Origin: Sitta carolinensis
Taxonomy: Eukaryota; Chordata; Aves; Passeriformes; Sittidae
DNA: 64,000 nucleotides
Direction of reading: 5' to 3'
NCBI GenBank assembly: GCA_032173965.1
Contig: JAVUNC010000019.1
Coordinates: 15,368,234-15,432,233 of the forward strand
Numbering within the stretch: position 1 is the first letter of the stretch; each line of letters starts with the position of its first letter. The notes beneath the pieces are model-generated. The model was not told the DNA's origin. It made no database searches and saw nothing but the letters and a program-made list of their open reading frames with translations. A program made the translations under genes and the position numbers. Of this stretch, positions 33,780-46,345 are shown piece after piece.

Positions 33780-34190
33780 TTTCCAGTAACCGGATTAAAG
33801 GGACTTAAATTAGGAAGAAGGCAGATATGTAAACAAGCAGCTGTGAGATTCGAGTGCCTAACGCAGGTTTCATTCAGGCAGCATACATGTTTGAGAAAAT
33901 TTTGTAATTGCCCCAATAAATATTGCCTGTAACTTCGCTTATTTTCTGTCTTTCAGGGTCATCCTTCAATAAAGACACCTCAACACGCTCCTGGGTAAGC
34001 CGAGAAAAAAATCAGATTCAAATTAATTTATCAGGGCCTTCTCTTGAGAGGGAATGCAGCTGCTAACTGAAAAACCTTATCTGACAGCCTGGGAGTTAAA
34101 AGGTCACAGGAGACGAGGAAGTAGCTGATTGAAGAATAGCCATTATCTTTTCCTATGCATTATGGTAATTTTTTTCTGTCAAAATCAAAG
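33780..34190. other. Conserved-looking block around an exon-like island
   Basis: About 400 bp without simple repeats, carrying CpGs (AACCGGATT, GATTCGAG, CTAACGCAGG, AACTTCGC, ACACGCTC, AGCCGAG, AGACGAGG) in an AT-rich background. The exon-like island at 33957-33994 lies in its middle. Conserved intron flanks of this kind are known around regulated microexons and poison exons. The conservation itself is inferred. Confidence 0.35.
33957..33994 (+). other. Best exon-like island, 38 nt (possible regulated or poison exon)
   Basis: The acceptor is strong: CTTATTTTCTGTCTTTCAG ends at 33956 with a clean pyrimidine tract. The donor is CTGG|GTAAGC at 33995. The island is 38 nt, not a multiple of three, so including it would shift the frame. 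One frame meets an in-frame TAA (33970-33972). The other two read GHPSIKTPQHAP and SSFNKDTSTRSW. I do not recognise a protein. The island sits in a CpG-bearing, repeat-free block, which makes it the most credible exon in the window. It could belong to a protein-coding gene spanning the window or to a non-coding RNA. Confidence 0.4.
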
Positions 34191-37100
34191 CTCTTAAGAA
34201 TATTTTACTGGACACCATACTGATCATTTAAAATTTGTCCCATGCAGTCATATAAACGTTGGCAATATAATTATGAAACCACAAACAGAGATGTGTTGTG
34301 GAATCATACTATTTATTGAAAAACAAGTATGTAAGACATAAATATATATATGCTCTTCAGATCAGATATTAAGGCATTTTTCAAGAACAACTCAGATGCA
34401 TAAGCAAAAACTTTCACTTACCAAGACTCATCACAAATACTGAATTATTAAACAAACAACCTAAATTGGATATTGAATACCAAGCATTACCACAATGTGG
34501 AAAAAACCCTTGCTTCCCTTGAGACCGAACAATTTAATCAGCCTACAGGAAAGAAATACTGGAAAAGTTAAATTTAGTGCTCAGTGAGTACTACTTTAAC
34601 CTTCCTATTTCAGCAAGATTTGTGTCAGAAGAGTTATCTCTTCTCGAATTAACTTTACTCTCCCCATCCTTTCCTCTACTTGTTTATGCAATTAACAACA
34701 AATAAAGCTGCAAAATCCTGTATCGAAATTACATTTCCACTGTAATAGGTCAAACAACAATCCTCCTCCTGCCGGTCACTGAAAACTAACTTTTAAATTA
34801 AAGCCCTGAGTTTTTACTTATGACCATTTGTCTTGATTTTTATCCCATATTTTCATGACGGAATGCCGATGGCAACTTCTAGGTTCTAGCCAGAGAAGCA
34901 GACAGTGGAAACCAGAATTAACGACGGAATTGGAGGCTTTAGTACATAAATTAACCTGCCAGTGTCCTGCCACCTGCTCTACAGGAACTCCTCAGGGTGA
35001 AGCTGGGCTCTAACACTGTGCAGTTAAGATATTTAAGTGATGTTTAAACCAGAAGTTTCACACTGTAATACATCATCTGGAAAGCAGAGACTGAGCAGTT
35101 ATATTTGAAAAATAATCCCGTCTAACAGTCCTTAAATAGGAAGGTAAAGCAAATACAGAGCACTCACCAGCACAGCTCAAACCCTGCAGAAAATGGCATG
35201 TGCACAGTTTAGCTCCAGGAAGGAATATGGTCCCTGCAGCCACTCTAAACTACCTCCAAATGCCACAGCACATCTGGTGCGTGGATGCCAGTAGAGCTTG
35301 GATCCTCATAGGCCCAGAAACTCTTATGAAGTAAAACATGAGCAGGTCTGACTAAGAGCAGCTTACAAATTGTGATTATGGGAGAAGCCCTGCCTTGAAA
35401 AGGAAGTGCTCAGGAGGCTCAGTTAAATGCACCAAAGTAGTTTTACTTCATGTGGATGGACATAAAACAGCTATTTTCTCCATAATGGGGCAAATCCAGA
35501 TATTTTCTCCTTATTTGTTCAGAAATAAAACTGCTGGGATACTCTCCACAAAAATGCCACTTGTGAGATAAAAAGGAGACAGATTGGGAGCAGCTCACAC
35601 CAAGTGGAAAACTCAGCATTTTGACATGTGGCACAATTCTCCAGTCAGGGAACAGCGTGCTCTAACTCCTGCTGTCCAGGCAGTGCCACCCTCAGCAACC
35701 AACCACGCCATGATGGACAGCACAGAAGTCATGTTCACCCAGAGTTTGGCTTGTTCTCTCCCTGCAGAATTTTGCAGGGTCATTCCTTTACAAAGTTCAG
35801 TCCTTCCTCATCACTACCCTCTAATGGCAATTGTTCCCTCGATAGGGTTTGTGCGTTGCCTATCAGGATGTGGAAAAGGCGATCAGAGCATCTTAAAACT
35901 AAAAAGACAAAATATTAGCAAACTCACTTATTCATCCCCTTTTCTCCTTAATTTTATTAATTTTACATAGCAGAGGATGGCAATCCCAAGTACCCTGGCC
36001 TCTGAAACATGAAAATGCTCAGAGCCACAAAGAGCCATAATGGGGAACAAGCCATGCATAAGAATGTTATCAGTGAAAGGTTCATCCAACCTTCAGCTGT
36101 ACCTTCACCAAAAAGCACTAAGTTTAGTCAAATCTACAGAATAATTGTCTTCACCTGAGTTCCAGGACTGCTGGAAAAAAATTAAAATCTTTACAAGTTC
36201 AACTGTAGTTATTGTTGTTGTTGCTGTTGTTCCAGTTTTACAGCATTACAAGAGGAAACCCTTCGGAGTACTTGAAGCACATCGCTGCCCGTTTAACAAA
36301 CACAAAAAGATGCCACTTGCATCTGGCAACAGCAATGAGACCACTTGAGTCGTTTTAAACAAAGGTTAAATAACTGGTGAGAAATAGCAAAGCATTAACT
36401 AAACACAGTGCTTTACAGAGACAACAGAAAGCATTAGCTGGGTGAATTCCTGGCTGATATACCGACTCTCAAAAAGCATGACTTTAAAGGCTATGAATTT
36501 CTAAACCACTGCCTCTGAAAGGCTTAGAAGGTCAAGGACCATTTCTCTCAACACTATCACAACAACCTCATCCTTGTCAATGGAAAATCTGCTCGTGGAC
36601 TAGCCTAAGGAACAGATGCTGAGGCTAGGCCCAGTTTTCCAGAAAAAAAAATATTGTGGACCAAAATAGGGGGTTTGGTGGGTTTCTTTTACAGTCAAGA
36701 CACATTTCTTTGGGTTGCTTAACCATAAAACAATCCTATGCTAATATTCTTCTGGGCAATTCCAAAAGGAATATAATTTCTAAGACTTTGCAAGCATCTT
36801 TATCTTAGCAGCCGCATCGGCCTTCCTAGGAAATTCCACAGTGTATCTTGGTGGTTTGTTTTGTTATTTTTCATTTGTATCTTTGCTTTCTCCTTTGAGA
36901 AGGAGAGAGAAAACTTCTTGCTCCAAGGCAGGTACTTCTCCCTTCTTCTACACCTGGGGTACTGAATTGCACTGAAGAATATATTCCAGAAGCTATGCCT
37001 GTAACAGTGGTCAACAGCTTGCTATTTAGAAGCATTTACAGTATTATTTAAGAAAGATTCTCTTGCTATTAATATAATGTACGCACATAAAATAAGACAG

Positions 37101-40100
37101 TGGAATCCAACTTGGGTACATAAAGAGTCAATTAACTTCAGTGACTCATTTTTTAAGAGTCTTTATATGAGCTATCAGCTAAGTCCTATCACAATCAGTG
37201 GAATTTTTTTGAGGATACCTCAGGATTGTCCAAAGTGTAGTTCTGAAATCTGACAGAAATTAAGAGTGCAACTAACACACATAAACAGTTAAGAGTTTTC
37301 TACACTCCAACATATGATATAGAAAATATGCCAGTCAGTCTTAATTTCTGATTAAAAGGAGTAAACACTGAATTCCAGAGAATGTGCAACTTGTATAAAC
37401 AGATATTCCCCCATACTTTCACAGCCACTGAGGATGATTATCCACACAGACAATTCTAGGAAATCTATTTCAGCATCTTTTTATTATGGACTAAAACTGA
37501 ACCCACGCTCTGCAACAATGGAAAAACTGTTAACAACATTGCCTCTAGAGAAGGCTGGGTTTGGGTTTAAGACCCTAATTAGCTGGTTTTCCATCACACT
37601 ATTTTTTGCTGTTGATTTCTGTGCTATCAGATGTAATTAAAAACACAAAGTATTACAACCCGCCTCTACAAATCAATTCCTAAATCATTGCAATGCAAGT
37701 CATTATCCAAGTATATATATCTTAAATATTACAAGTGCTATCTAGGCTTCACGAGCCATCATAATTCTCCTCTGATTTTTCTTTCTAAAGCAGCCTTGCC
37801 TTTTCAATCCTGAAAATATAATATTTAATTGCCTGTGTCAGACTGAGTGTCACTGCTGCTTCTGCTGCTAACTAGAAGACTAAAGAACTCCACGGTCCTA
37901 ACAGTGGAAAAAAAACACTCAAAAAAATATTGCTTACAATTAAAAGAATCACAGCCTTCTAAGGGCAACCACATTGCCTGCTCCTCCACCAGGCAGAGAG
38001 AGCCCTGTGACAGCACCCAGGGACAAAGCAGATGACATATTCAGCCTTGCCAAGTGCTGCTGGACCACTGTGTGCTGCTCCAGGTCGCAGTGGCCCAGAA
38101 CAGAGGGGCTGTTCCCTCAATTCAGTATGGAGAATGACACCCAAAATGACTCTGCAGCCTCTCCCCATGTTCTTTCTTCAGACACACATTTCTGCTGTGT
38201 AAGGGCCAGGTCACACTGCACTGTGCCTCTACAAGCAAACATGGATAATACACAGCTTCTTTAAAAATTCTAACTTCCTCTGAGCCAAAAAATTTGTGAA
38301 ACTTTGCAAATTTTGCTGGAGTTTAATAGGATTTTTCATAATCATACTGTTTCAATACTCCAATGGCTGGACAAATAGAAGTTAAAGACCTCCATACTTC
38401 TAGTTCCATTGGACACTTCTCTGATTTACAGCCTCAGAAACTGAGAAATAAAAAGATCCAAAAGCCTATTCTTTCAAGAAGGGAGGAAAGGAAATCGATA
38501 CCTATTCTGCCTCTACAAATTCAGGTCTTCTAAAGACAGAGGGCCAGTATAACGAAGCAATTGACTGAAGTAAAAATGAGACTCCATGTGCCATTTATTC
38601 CCAAGGGATGATCCAGTATGCAGACATCGTGCTTTTCAGCAAGGCTTGTTTGACAGTAATATGGAGGCTCATGGAGAGTTTAAAGTCCACGTTGCTTTTT
38701 ACATACACCTTCTTACTGGATTGTGTTTTAACCTGCCCCCTGCAACTGCCTTTTCCACATCCTGCTTCCAGGAAATGAGCACTCCTGCTGACAAGCTCGT
38801 GCCCGCTAATCTCAGCTGAAAAAGACAGGCTGCCACTTCGTGCAGAAGCAGCAAGACAAGATCTGAAAGGTCCTGCCCTCGGGAGAAGCCCTTGTTCCTC
38901 CCCTTTCCACACACCAGCCTGGGAATGGGGCAGAGCAGCCCCAACCCTGGGGAAGCGCTGACGCTGGCACAGGGCAGAGAGAGCTGGGATGCAGGAACTA
39001 AAGACACGTCACTGGGAGCAGGGAATGCCAGGCCCTCAGCAAAACCAGCCACTGTTCTGAGATCTCCCACTCCCCTCCAGATGTTCCCACCTGTGCCTTT
39101 CATACCAGGCAGAGCAGGGGATAAGAAACAGGCTCTGTAATTCCTTTGAACAAACTCAGAGGCCCTGCCCTAATCTTCATTCCAGTGTTTCTTTGTCTTC
39201 TTGGTGAAACTCAGCCTTGTTCTGCAGAGAGGAAGAGATAACAGCCAGACATGATGGATATGTGACTGCTCTGCTGACTTCTTCCCACATACCACCACGG
39301 GATTTTTCTAATAGACTGTGTTTTCTGCCATTTACTGGTTTGCTTTGCTAACTACCTGTCCTGTTTTGGGGCACCTCAGACATTCCACCGCTTCTCCTTC
39401 TCCCCCCTGCACTCTCAGATCCACTTTTAAAGGTGCAAAACTTATTTCTGAGCTAACCAAATGGGATACAATTCAGCATCAAGCCAGGACGGTGACCTTT
39501 CATACAATGCAGGTGGTGTTCTGGAAGGAAAGACCACAAGAACTGCAGTACTCTTTCAAAGCCAAGACCCACCAGGCCTGAGATTCTGCATCTAACAGAG
39601 GCGTGAAAAGATGACCAAGAACAGGATAATCAAGCACAACGTTCCCAAATACAGTTACTCTGGTTAATACTCCACATGCTTTCAGTTGCCTTTAGTTTCT
39701 AAATAATCCCCAGTGACTTTCTCATCCATGAACTCATCTCTTTACACCATAAGCAACTGCAATACCATTTGGTAACAAGTTTCACATGCCTTGTGCTCAT
39801 AGCACAGCAAGTCTGGCTCCTGCGCACTCTGAACCTGGCACTGCCTCTATTTATGCAGGTGTTAGAAGTTTTATTTTTTATTTCACTTTTTAATAACCTA
39901 CTCAGGATGTAAAATGCTTACAGTCCTCAGCTTTCCCAAGCTGTGTTTAACATAATGATATTACATCTGCCACTCTGCACATTTAAACCATTTCAGCCAA
40001 CCACTTATGGCATTAGTAATTCACTTTTTCCATTCTTCACAAAATTTGGGAAATATTTGTTTTGTCTTAAGATAAAACCTTTAAGTCTCCAACAAGAAGG

Positions 40101-40791
40101 TTTTCTGTAGCATCGATCTCTCCAGCTGAGAGAGGTGGGGAACATTCACAGCATTTTGTATATCCCTATCCAAAATTCCACAGAAATGAGCTCATCGCTG
40201 ACCTTCCTTCAGTAGACTTACTTGCTATGTGCCTTACTTATAGCAATTACATTAAAGATACTTTCACATTTTTTCCATCTTTAGTTTTGACACGAGAGTT
40301 TGCTTTTTCTTTTCTAATTTGTCAATGGTACATAGACCTTATCCTGGAAGGCATCATATGCAAAGTGTGTAAATGGAAAAACCTCCAGAAATGCTCCACT
40401 TAAGGAAACACAAGTGAGCCTGAGACACCTTCAGAAGAAAAAAGACACTAAATGTAATCAGCTTAAATTCTTTCAGTACTTTTAAATTCATTAGTATTTC
40501 CAGGTAGTGCTACAAGTAATGCTGAAGGGCTCTTGGGGAACAGAGGATCTTGGGTAAAGCAAGTATTTGCTATAATTTGATTCTGATGAGAAGAAAATAG
40601 ATGGAATTGTCTGGAATATAGTTATAACAAAAAGACTTTATTAATCACAGCTTTTTGACCTGATCATCCTGGCATACAGGTATGCAACTTGTCTCTACAA
40701 CCTCTTCTTTAACTGATGACAAAATGAGAACAAATGAATTTGAATTTGAAACTCTTACTTAATTAAGAAAACTGTTATTTTCCTATTGCAG
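34191..40791. other. Unique non-coding stretch
   Basis: No gene recognised. Minor features are a TTG-type trinucleotide run at 36211-36232, short TA runs near 34340 and 37713, and a moderately GC-rich patch at 38800-39120 with overlapping open frames of 105 and 134 codons on the minus strand and 82 on the plus strand, none recognisable. Minus-strand exon-like islands of 16 and 18 nt (35168-35183, 34425-34442) have fair splice signals but are too short to weigh. Confidence 0.5.
36211..36232. repeat. (GTT)n trinucleotide run
   Basis: An imperfect GTT repeat of about seven units with one GCT interruption. Confidence 0.85.
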
Positions 40792-40820
40792 GAAACAAAT
40801 TTCATCTGACAAGTATGAGG
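40792..40820 (+). other. Exon-like island, 29 nt (unproven)
   Basis: TGTTATTTTCCTATTGCAG ends at 40791, a strong acceptor. After 29 nt comes GAGG|GTAAGA at 40821. The open frames read KQISSDKYE and NKFHLTSMR; the first frame has a TGA. The length would shift a reading frame. A splice decoy in unique DNA is the main alternative. Confidence 0.25.
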
Positions 40821-43244
40821 GTAAGACTTTCACATATGTAGAATTTTAACATATTAAAGAACTCTACTTGAATATTTATGCTCAATTTTAGATATGAAAC
40901 TTGCATAATAGCATATAAAGACAGCTATATTTTAATAAAAATATTAATTTTATAAATATTTTTAATCTATGCAACTCTACTTCGTGAATAGCTGATGTCA
41001 TCGATAGGCAATTTATTTGAGTATATTAAATACAAAACAAAAATGCTTTTTTATAACTTTTTGAAAAAGACTATAATGATTTGTCTTTCCCCAAAATTTC
41101 AGACATATCAACATCTCTGGGAAAGTCAATGTAATGAACACAGTAAAAAAAACTCTTTCTATTGATGGCATCTACACCTTTTTTCAAAACAAAAATACTC
41201 CAATCGCCGAATGAACTAATAAGAAAGAAACATGTTCATAATATTAGTCTTGTGAGTCAAACCAATACAGTCTAATCAATTAGAAATAAATAAATAAGAA
41301 TTACAACAGGAGTGTGCCAGCTTTAGTAATGATTTTGGACTTCCACATTAATGTTCTGTTCAGGAAAATGAGCAACTCAACCCAGTGCTCAGAGCCCCAT
41401 CCATCCTCCAGTCTTTTGCACAACACTGAAACTCAGACAAACCCAAGACTCAGATTGCAAAGAGGCAGATTTCTTCTCTGCTGTCAACACTTCTGTATTT
41501 GTGTTGGTTGGCTTGACTCCTTGATCTCCAAGGAATTGTCCCGAACACCACAGGCAGATACAGAACCGGAACAGCAAAGAATATTTAAGCAGCAGAATTG
41601 CTCAGTGGGAACATGTAGGTGTTTGTCTGCAACATTAAGATTCTGATGTTGTTTCATTTTCCAGCTCCTTTCTAGCCTGAACAGGTTAGATTTAAAAACA
41701 GGCCTTCAAGCAGCATGCTATTTCAACTGAACTGATGATTCTAATCATTAAATGATTGACCAAAGTTGTTGAAGTTTTGCTTTTGGCATTCACCTGAAAG
41801 TAAGCAAAGCAAACCAGATAATTTTATACTGTACTTTTCTTTTTTTTTTTTTTTTTTCCCAATATATGTTTCTTGAAAGCAAGAGAGGTATTGATTAGAT
41901 CCCAAAGCAATATTCAGCCAGTACTGTGTCAAGTAGGCACTCCTCCCCTGATGGATGGTCTAATCCATGTTAGAACATCTCTGATACTGGAAATTAGGAA
42001 AGGAAAATTCTTTGCTCTTCGTCGTTACCAGCATTTCAGTGCAAATCCTTTCTGGTATGTGTATTATACCACAGCAATATCATTCTACACATTCTACCAA
42101 AAGTCTTCATGATACACTCCTGGACTTAAGAGGAGACAAGCTTTGGTACCAGAATATTCACCTGAAAACTGATTTCTGACATCCAGTGCAATTTACACAA
42201 CATACACTTCCACTGCAATGCCTGGGGCTTAAAAATCAAAGAGAAAAATACTGTAACACTTTTGAAATGATCCTAGCTCGGTGCAAGTCTCTTACTACAG
42301 ATTAAATACTGGTTTTTGCAATGTATCTGTTCTGATCCCACTGCATGTCCCTTCCTGTTGGCACAAAGGGTCGCTGTGTCACATCGTGTATTTCAGCCCA
42401 TTTTCACCACCACAGAGTTTGCAGATGACTCACAGATGCAGATAACTATGCCAAGAAGGTGAAAGAGAGTTCTCAGTGTTTACTCAGAGTAGACTTAGTG
42501 TCCAGTTAAGTGAAGGGACATCTCCCAACTGAAGTAGAAAACCTAGCAAGACCTGCCTCAGCCTAATGAACAGCATGACACACCTACAACATTTGGGACA
42601 GATGTAATCAGCAATATTCCTTCTTGAGTAATTTCCATCATTAAAAATAACTCTGAAAGACTGACTGTTTCCTAAATTAATTCTTCAATAGATTCATCAC
42701 AACAGATGGTTTGTTCACTCCCAAACACCAGCTTCAAGCAAGGGAAAGACAAACAGCAACAGAACAGTAACCACAGATATAATGTCTTGGAGTACCTCCC
42801 AAACTGGAAACTCAGGATAGAAAAATATACCACAAATATTAGCAGTGCTGAACTAATGTCAGTAGTATCCAGCAAACCTGTCACATCACCTTGGAAATAT
42901 ATTATTTTGCTTAGAATCCAGAACTCCTTTAAGTAACACAATTTATTGCCTCAAATCTTATTATTACACCCAACCAGCAAATGCTTCTATGGTGCTTTGT
43001 AACATGCACCTTACAAGGTCTGAACTTTAAAAACTTAAAATCAAAATTACAATCTTTTATCTGACTGCTTTGCAGAGACTAGAATTCAGCTGGAATTATA
43101 TCTTCCGTTATGCCAAATATCCCACATCTAAATCCCTTCATATTTTGAAGTGGAAAAAAGCCAAAAGACAGTCACGAGTTTCTGCAACTCGCTTCTGGAA
43201 AAAGAAAAGTAGTCTTACTTTTTAGTTTCAGTGTAACATTTTGT
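40821..43244. other. Unique non-coding stretch
   Basis: No gene recognised. A T-run of about 17 lies near 41840-41857. TTTCATTTTCCAG at 41664 is a good acceptor, but only a weak GTTAGA donor follows 20 nt later. Confidence 0.55.
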
Positions 43245-43285
43245 TCTAGATATACATAATATATATATATTATATATATTAATAT
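43245..43285. repeat. (TA)n-rich simple sequence
   Basis: Interrupted TA repeats (ATATACATAATATATATATA and on), likely low-melting DNA with no further function visible. Confidence 0.85.
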
Positions 43286-46224
43286 AAGCTTATGATAGCA
43301 AAAATCAGAACTAGGAAGCTGGTTTAGATCCAAACATGTCACGCTAAGTGAATTTTGGGATTTTTCCTCTAGAAGTGAAAATTACCCATCAGTTATGCTC
43401 TTTGCCATCAGAATTTAGCATTTGATCACACAACTTGCCCCTAAAGGAAAAGCAGTCCTCCAGTCCTTAAAATTGCAAACAAGCTTCCAGACCACTGGAA
43501 AACCTGTTGACATTACTGTTAAAGAAAAGAAATAAACCACCTTCCCTACCTAACATAACCTGAATTGAATTTCTGAGCAAGGCATTGTGGAGTTCAGTAA
43601 AAGAGTTTCCAAACAAAAGCCAACGTTGGAATGGGTATTTGTGCCTCAAAATTACACCTTCTGTTATACTTAGGATACAGACATTTGAAAGATCCTGCAG
43701 CCTGGTCCCAAGAGGATCAGCCATTATACTTGCATAATTTCTTTCCATCTGTATTTCAGTGCATTAGGTAATAAGCTCTGGAAATTTGTAAAACATTTTT
43801 TAAAACTGCTCTAAATCACATCAGAGACAATAGACAAAACTGAATAACCTGCTTACTTTACAAACTATTTCCATCAAATTATGAGCCCAACAACCATTTC
43901 ATAGCTCTGGTAAAAATAAAAAGTGATGCAGCCACGGAATGAAACCCAAGACCATAAAACTCTACTGCATTTTATTTGGCTTATTTTTTTTCAGGGATTA
44001 ACAAGAGCTACACAATTTACAGCTACTTAAGCACAACTATTGCTGCATAAATAGCCAACATCACCGTTTCACACTGTTGGCAATAATTTCTATCATGAAA
44101 GAGATATGGTCCAATCTGCCAGGATTTGCCATTCAAAGGATCTGGCATACTGCTATGTCTAAAATGGTCCTGAAAATGGGAAAAAAAAACAAAAACAAAA
44201 ACAAAAAAACAACAACAACAAAAAAAACTTAAACCTGTTTTGTTACACAGCAGGGAAGAATTCTGAGTGTACAAGGCATTTTCAAAGGAAGCCACCAGGC
44301 AATGCTTCTTTGCACAGGGCCATCTGGAAAAGTCCCTGCCCTACAGAAGAGATCTCCCTCCTGCCCGTGTCAGCTGCCAGAGCACACGAGCTCTGGGATT
44401 CCAGGCACTCCTGTGGCTGCTGGGGAGGCACTGACAGTTCACAGCCGGATCCTCCCGAGATCTGCCCCCTGTACAGCCCCTGAGGACCCCGGGTGCCCTG
44501 GAGGTGGATGCAGCCTGAGCCCAGCCCCTGAGCTCTGATCCTCAGCAGTGATACCTCCAAGCAACTCAAAGCCTTGTTGTTTCCTGAATTCTCCTTTTGT
44601 CCATCACCCCCTCCTTGGTTTTCTTTATAACACAACCCAGCAGCCCTCTAGGCAACAGCCCTTCGGCCACAGACACGTTGCCTGAAGATATGAGATCCAC
44701 AGCCTAAGCAGGGATTATACAGAATTTCTGTCCACTGCTGTTTTCCTCTCACAGCTCTCAGGATTTTTGGAATCGCTGAAGTTGCTCTTTGTAGCCTAGT
44801 TTATTTCTGACCAGCCTTTCTCCGTGTTGCAGGGAATTTGTCCAACAGTGCTGTCACAGTATCACCGCAGGGTAAAGCTGAGCTGTCACTCTTACTCCTG
44901 GTTTTACATCTCCGGGAGACTCAACCAATGGGACATTCACTCACAGCACACAGAAATTTTACGTCCATTTATGTTGGGGAAACACTTTTTAACAACCTTA
45001 TAATATTTTGAAAACTCCCCTTGTGCCAAGATTGTTCACACAGAATGAGGGTTTCTTTAAGTGCAAGAGACTTGGTTTGTGTCTGTACAGAAGCTGAATT
45101 TTAATGCTTTACAGGTCTCGTTATGAAATGTCTCTTCATTTGTACTGCATGTACCTTTTCTTCCCCTCCTTGGAAATCACGCTCCAGCTCATCTGCAGGA
45201 ATGAAGACACCCACCTGAACTCCTCCTTCCCAGCCTCCTCAGTACAGCTTTACAAGATCCCACCTTGCATTTCCTAAATTCCCTGAGAAGGTGACGGTCT
45301 GCAAATAAAAATGTGCAAGCTAAAACTGTGGATTTTGTGTAACCTTCAACAAGTTCCTAAAACCTGTAACTGACACATATTTCTCTGACAAGTAAATACC
45401 AGTAGAAAACTAACTTTCAATTAAAATACTCATTTTCACAAGGGATTTTTTTTTTGCAACTTATCCTAAGGCCCTGACCATTATTTCTGATATAGTGATT
45501 ACAGAGTGTGAAAGACTTGAGGCACCTCACATTTCGCAGTGGCGCTGTACTTGCCACTCCTTCAGACAGGCAGACCTTTGGAAAAAGCAAGGAAAATGAA
45601 GAAAAGAAAACCCTATTTTAGAGTTAACCCTCTTGCAACCACTCCTGTCAACTCAACTCACTCTCCTAATGCTTGGGGTTACAAGGTACGAGGTGCACTG
45701 TCTGCAGCACTGCCCCTGCCAGACCAGAGCACAGAGATTTTCCAGTACAAAATCCACAAAACACAGGAACCTTCAGCAGCTCCTCCCTTTTCTCTCCTCC
45801 ATTCCCACCCAGGCCATGCCCACCCTTGCTTTACTAAGGGGATGATTACTTAAACCTCATCTTTTCCACTGTGACTTTCCACTACCACGCAAAGTTATCC
45901 ACCTCTGAAGGAGGCCCCCTTTCTCATCCAAGGAAAGGGGAAAAACCCTTGAGAGTTGGTACATTCTGCATCCTTTTAAAACATCTTAGTTTACAGAAAT
46001 ATGTTATTTCCAACAACCCATTCTTATTGTTCATTTAGAATACAACCAGCTTTTTTATTGCAAAATAACACTTAGTGAGAAATAGTCCTTTAGCAGATTT
46101 CATTCTTTCGCTATTTTTCACCCAGCTCAAATGCATACACACAATAAATAAGCTATAATTTTGGTTCTAAAACAGCTGTCATCTCATAAAAACTTGCTGC
46201 TCACAAGCAATGTTTGTTGCACAT
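43286..46224. other. Non-coding stretch with a GC-rich patch
   Basis: No gene recognised. An A-rich (AAAAAC)n/(AAC)n tract lies at 44180-44228. It is followed by a GC-rich patch at 44290-44560 whose 117-codon minus frame (44282-44635) and 78-codon plus frame overlap and carry no known domain. Confidence 0.5.
44180..44228. repeat. (AAAAAC)n and (AAC)n tract
   Basis: A runs separated by single C, with four AAC units in the middle. Confidence 0.9.
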
Positions 46225-46345
46225 TCAATCCTATAAGGATATAATACACATAATTATGCTATTGTTATTAAGGCAATCATAACAGACACCATATGGACTT
46301 TAAAGTGGCTTTGAGAACCATTTTTTAATAAACACAACATCACTG
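46225..46345. other. Conserved-looking AT-rich patch
   Basis: Repeat-free sequence dense in TAAT/ATTA cores (ACACATAATTATGC, GTTATTAAGGCAATCA) that looks like a homeodomain-bound element. Inference only. Confidence 0.22.

Larger units (their letters stand above)
31404..33780. other. Unique stretch with microsatellites
   Basis: No gene recognised. The 181-codon plus frame at 32731-33276 and the 137-codon minus frame at 32631-33044 both run through microsatellites, which supply their Tyr-Ser and Thr-His repeats. I judge them non-coding. A 26-bp period direct repeat occurs at 33378-33422. Confidence 0.55.
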
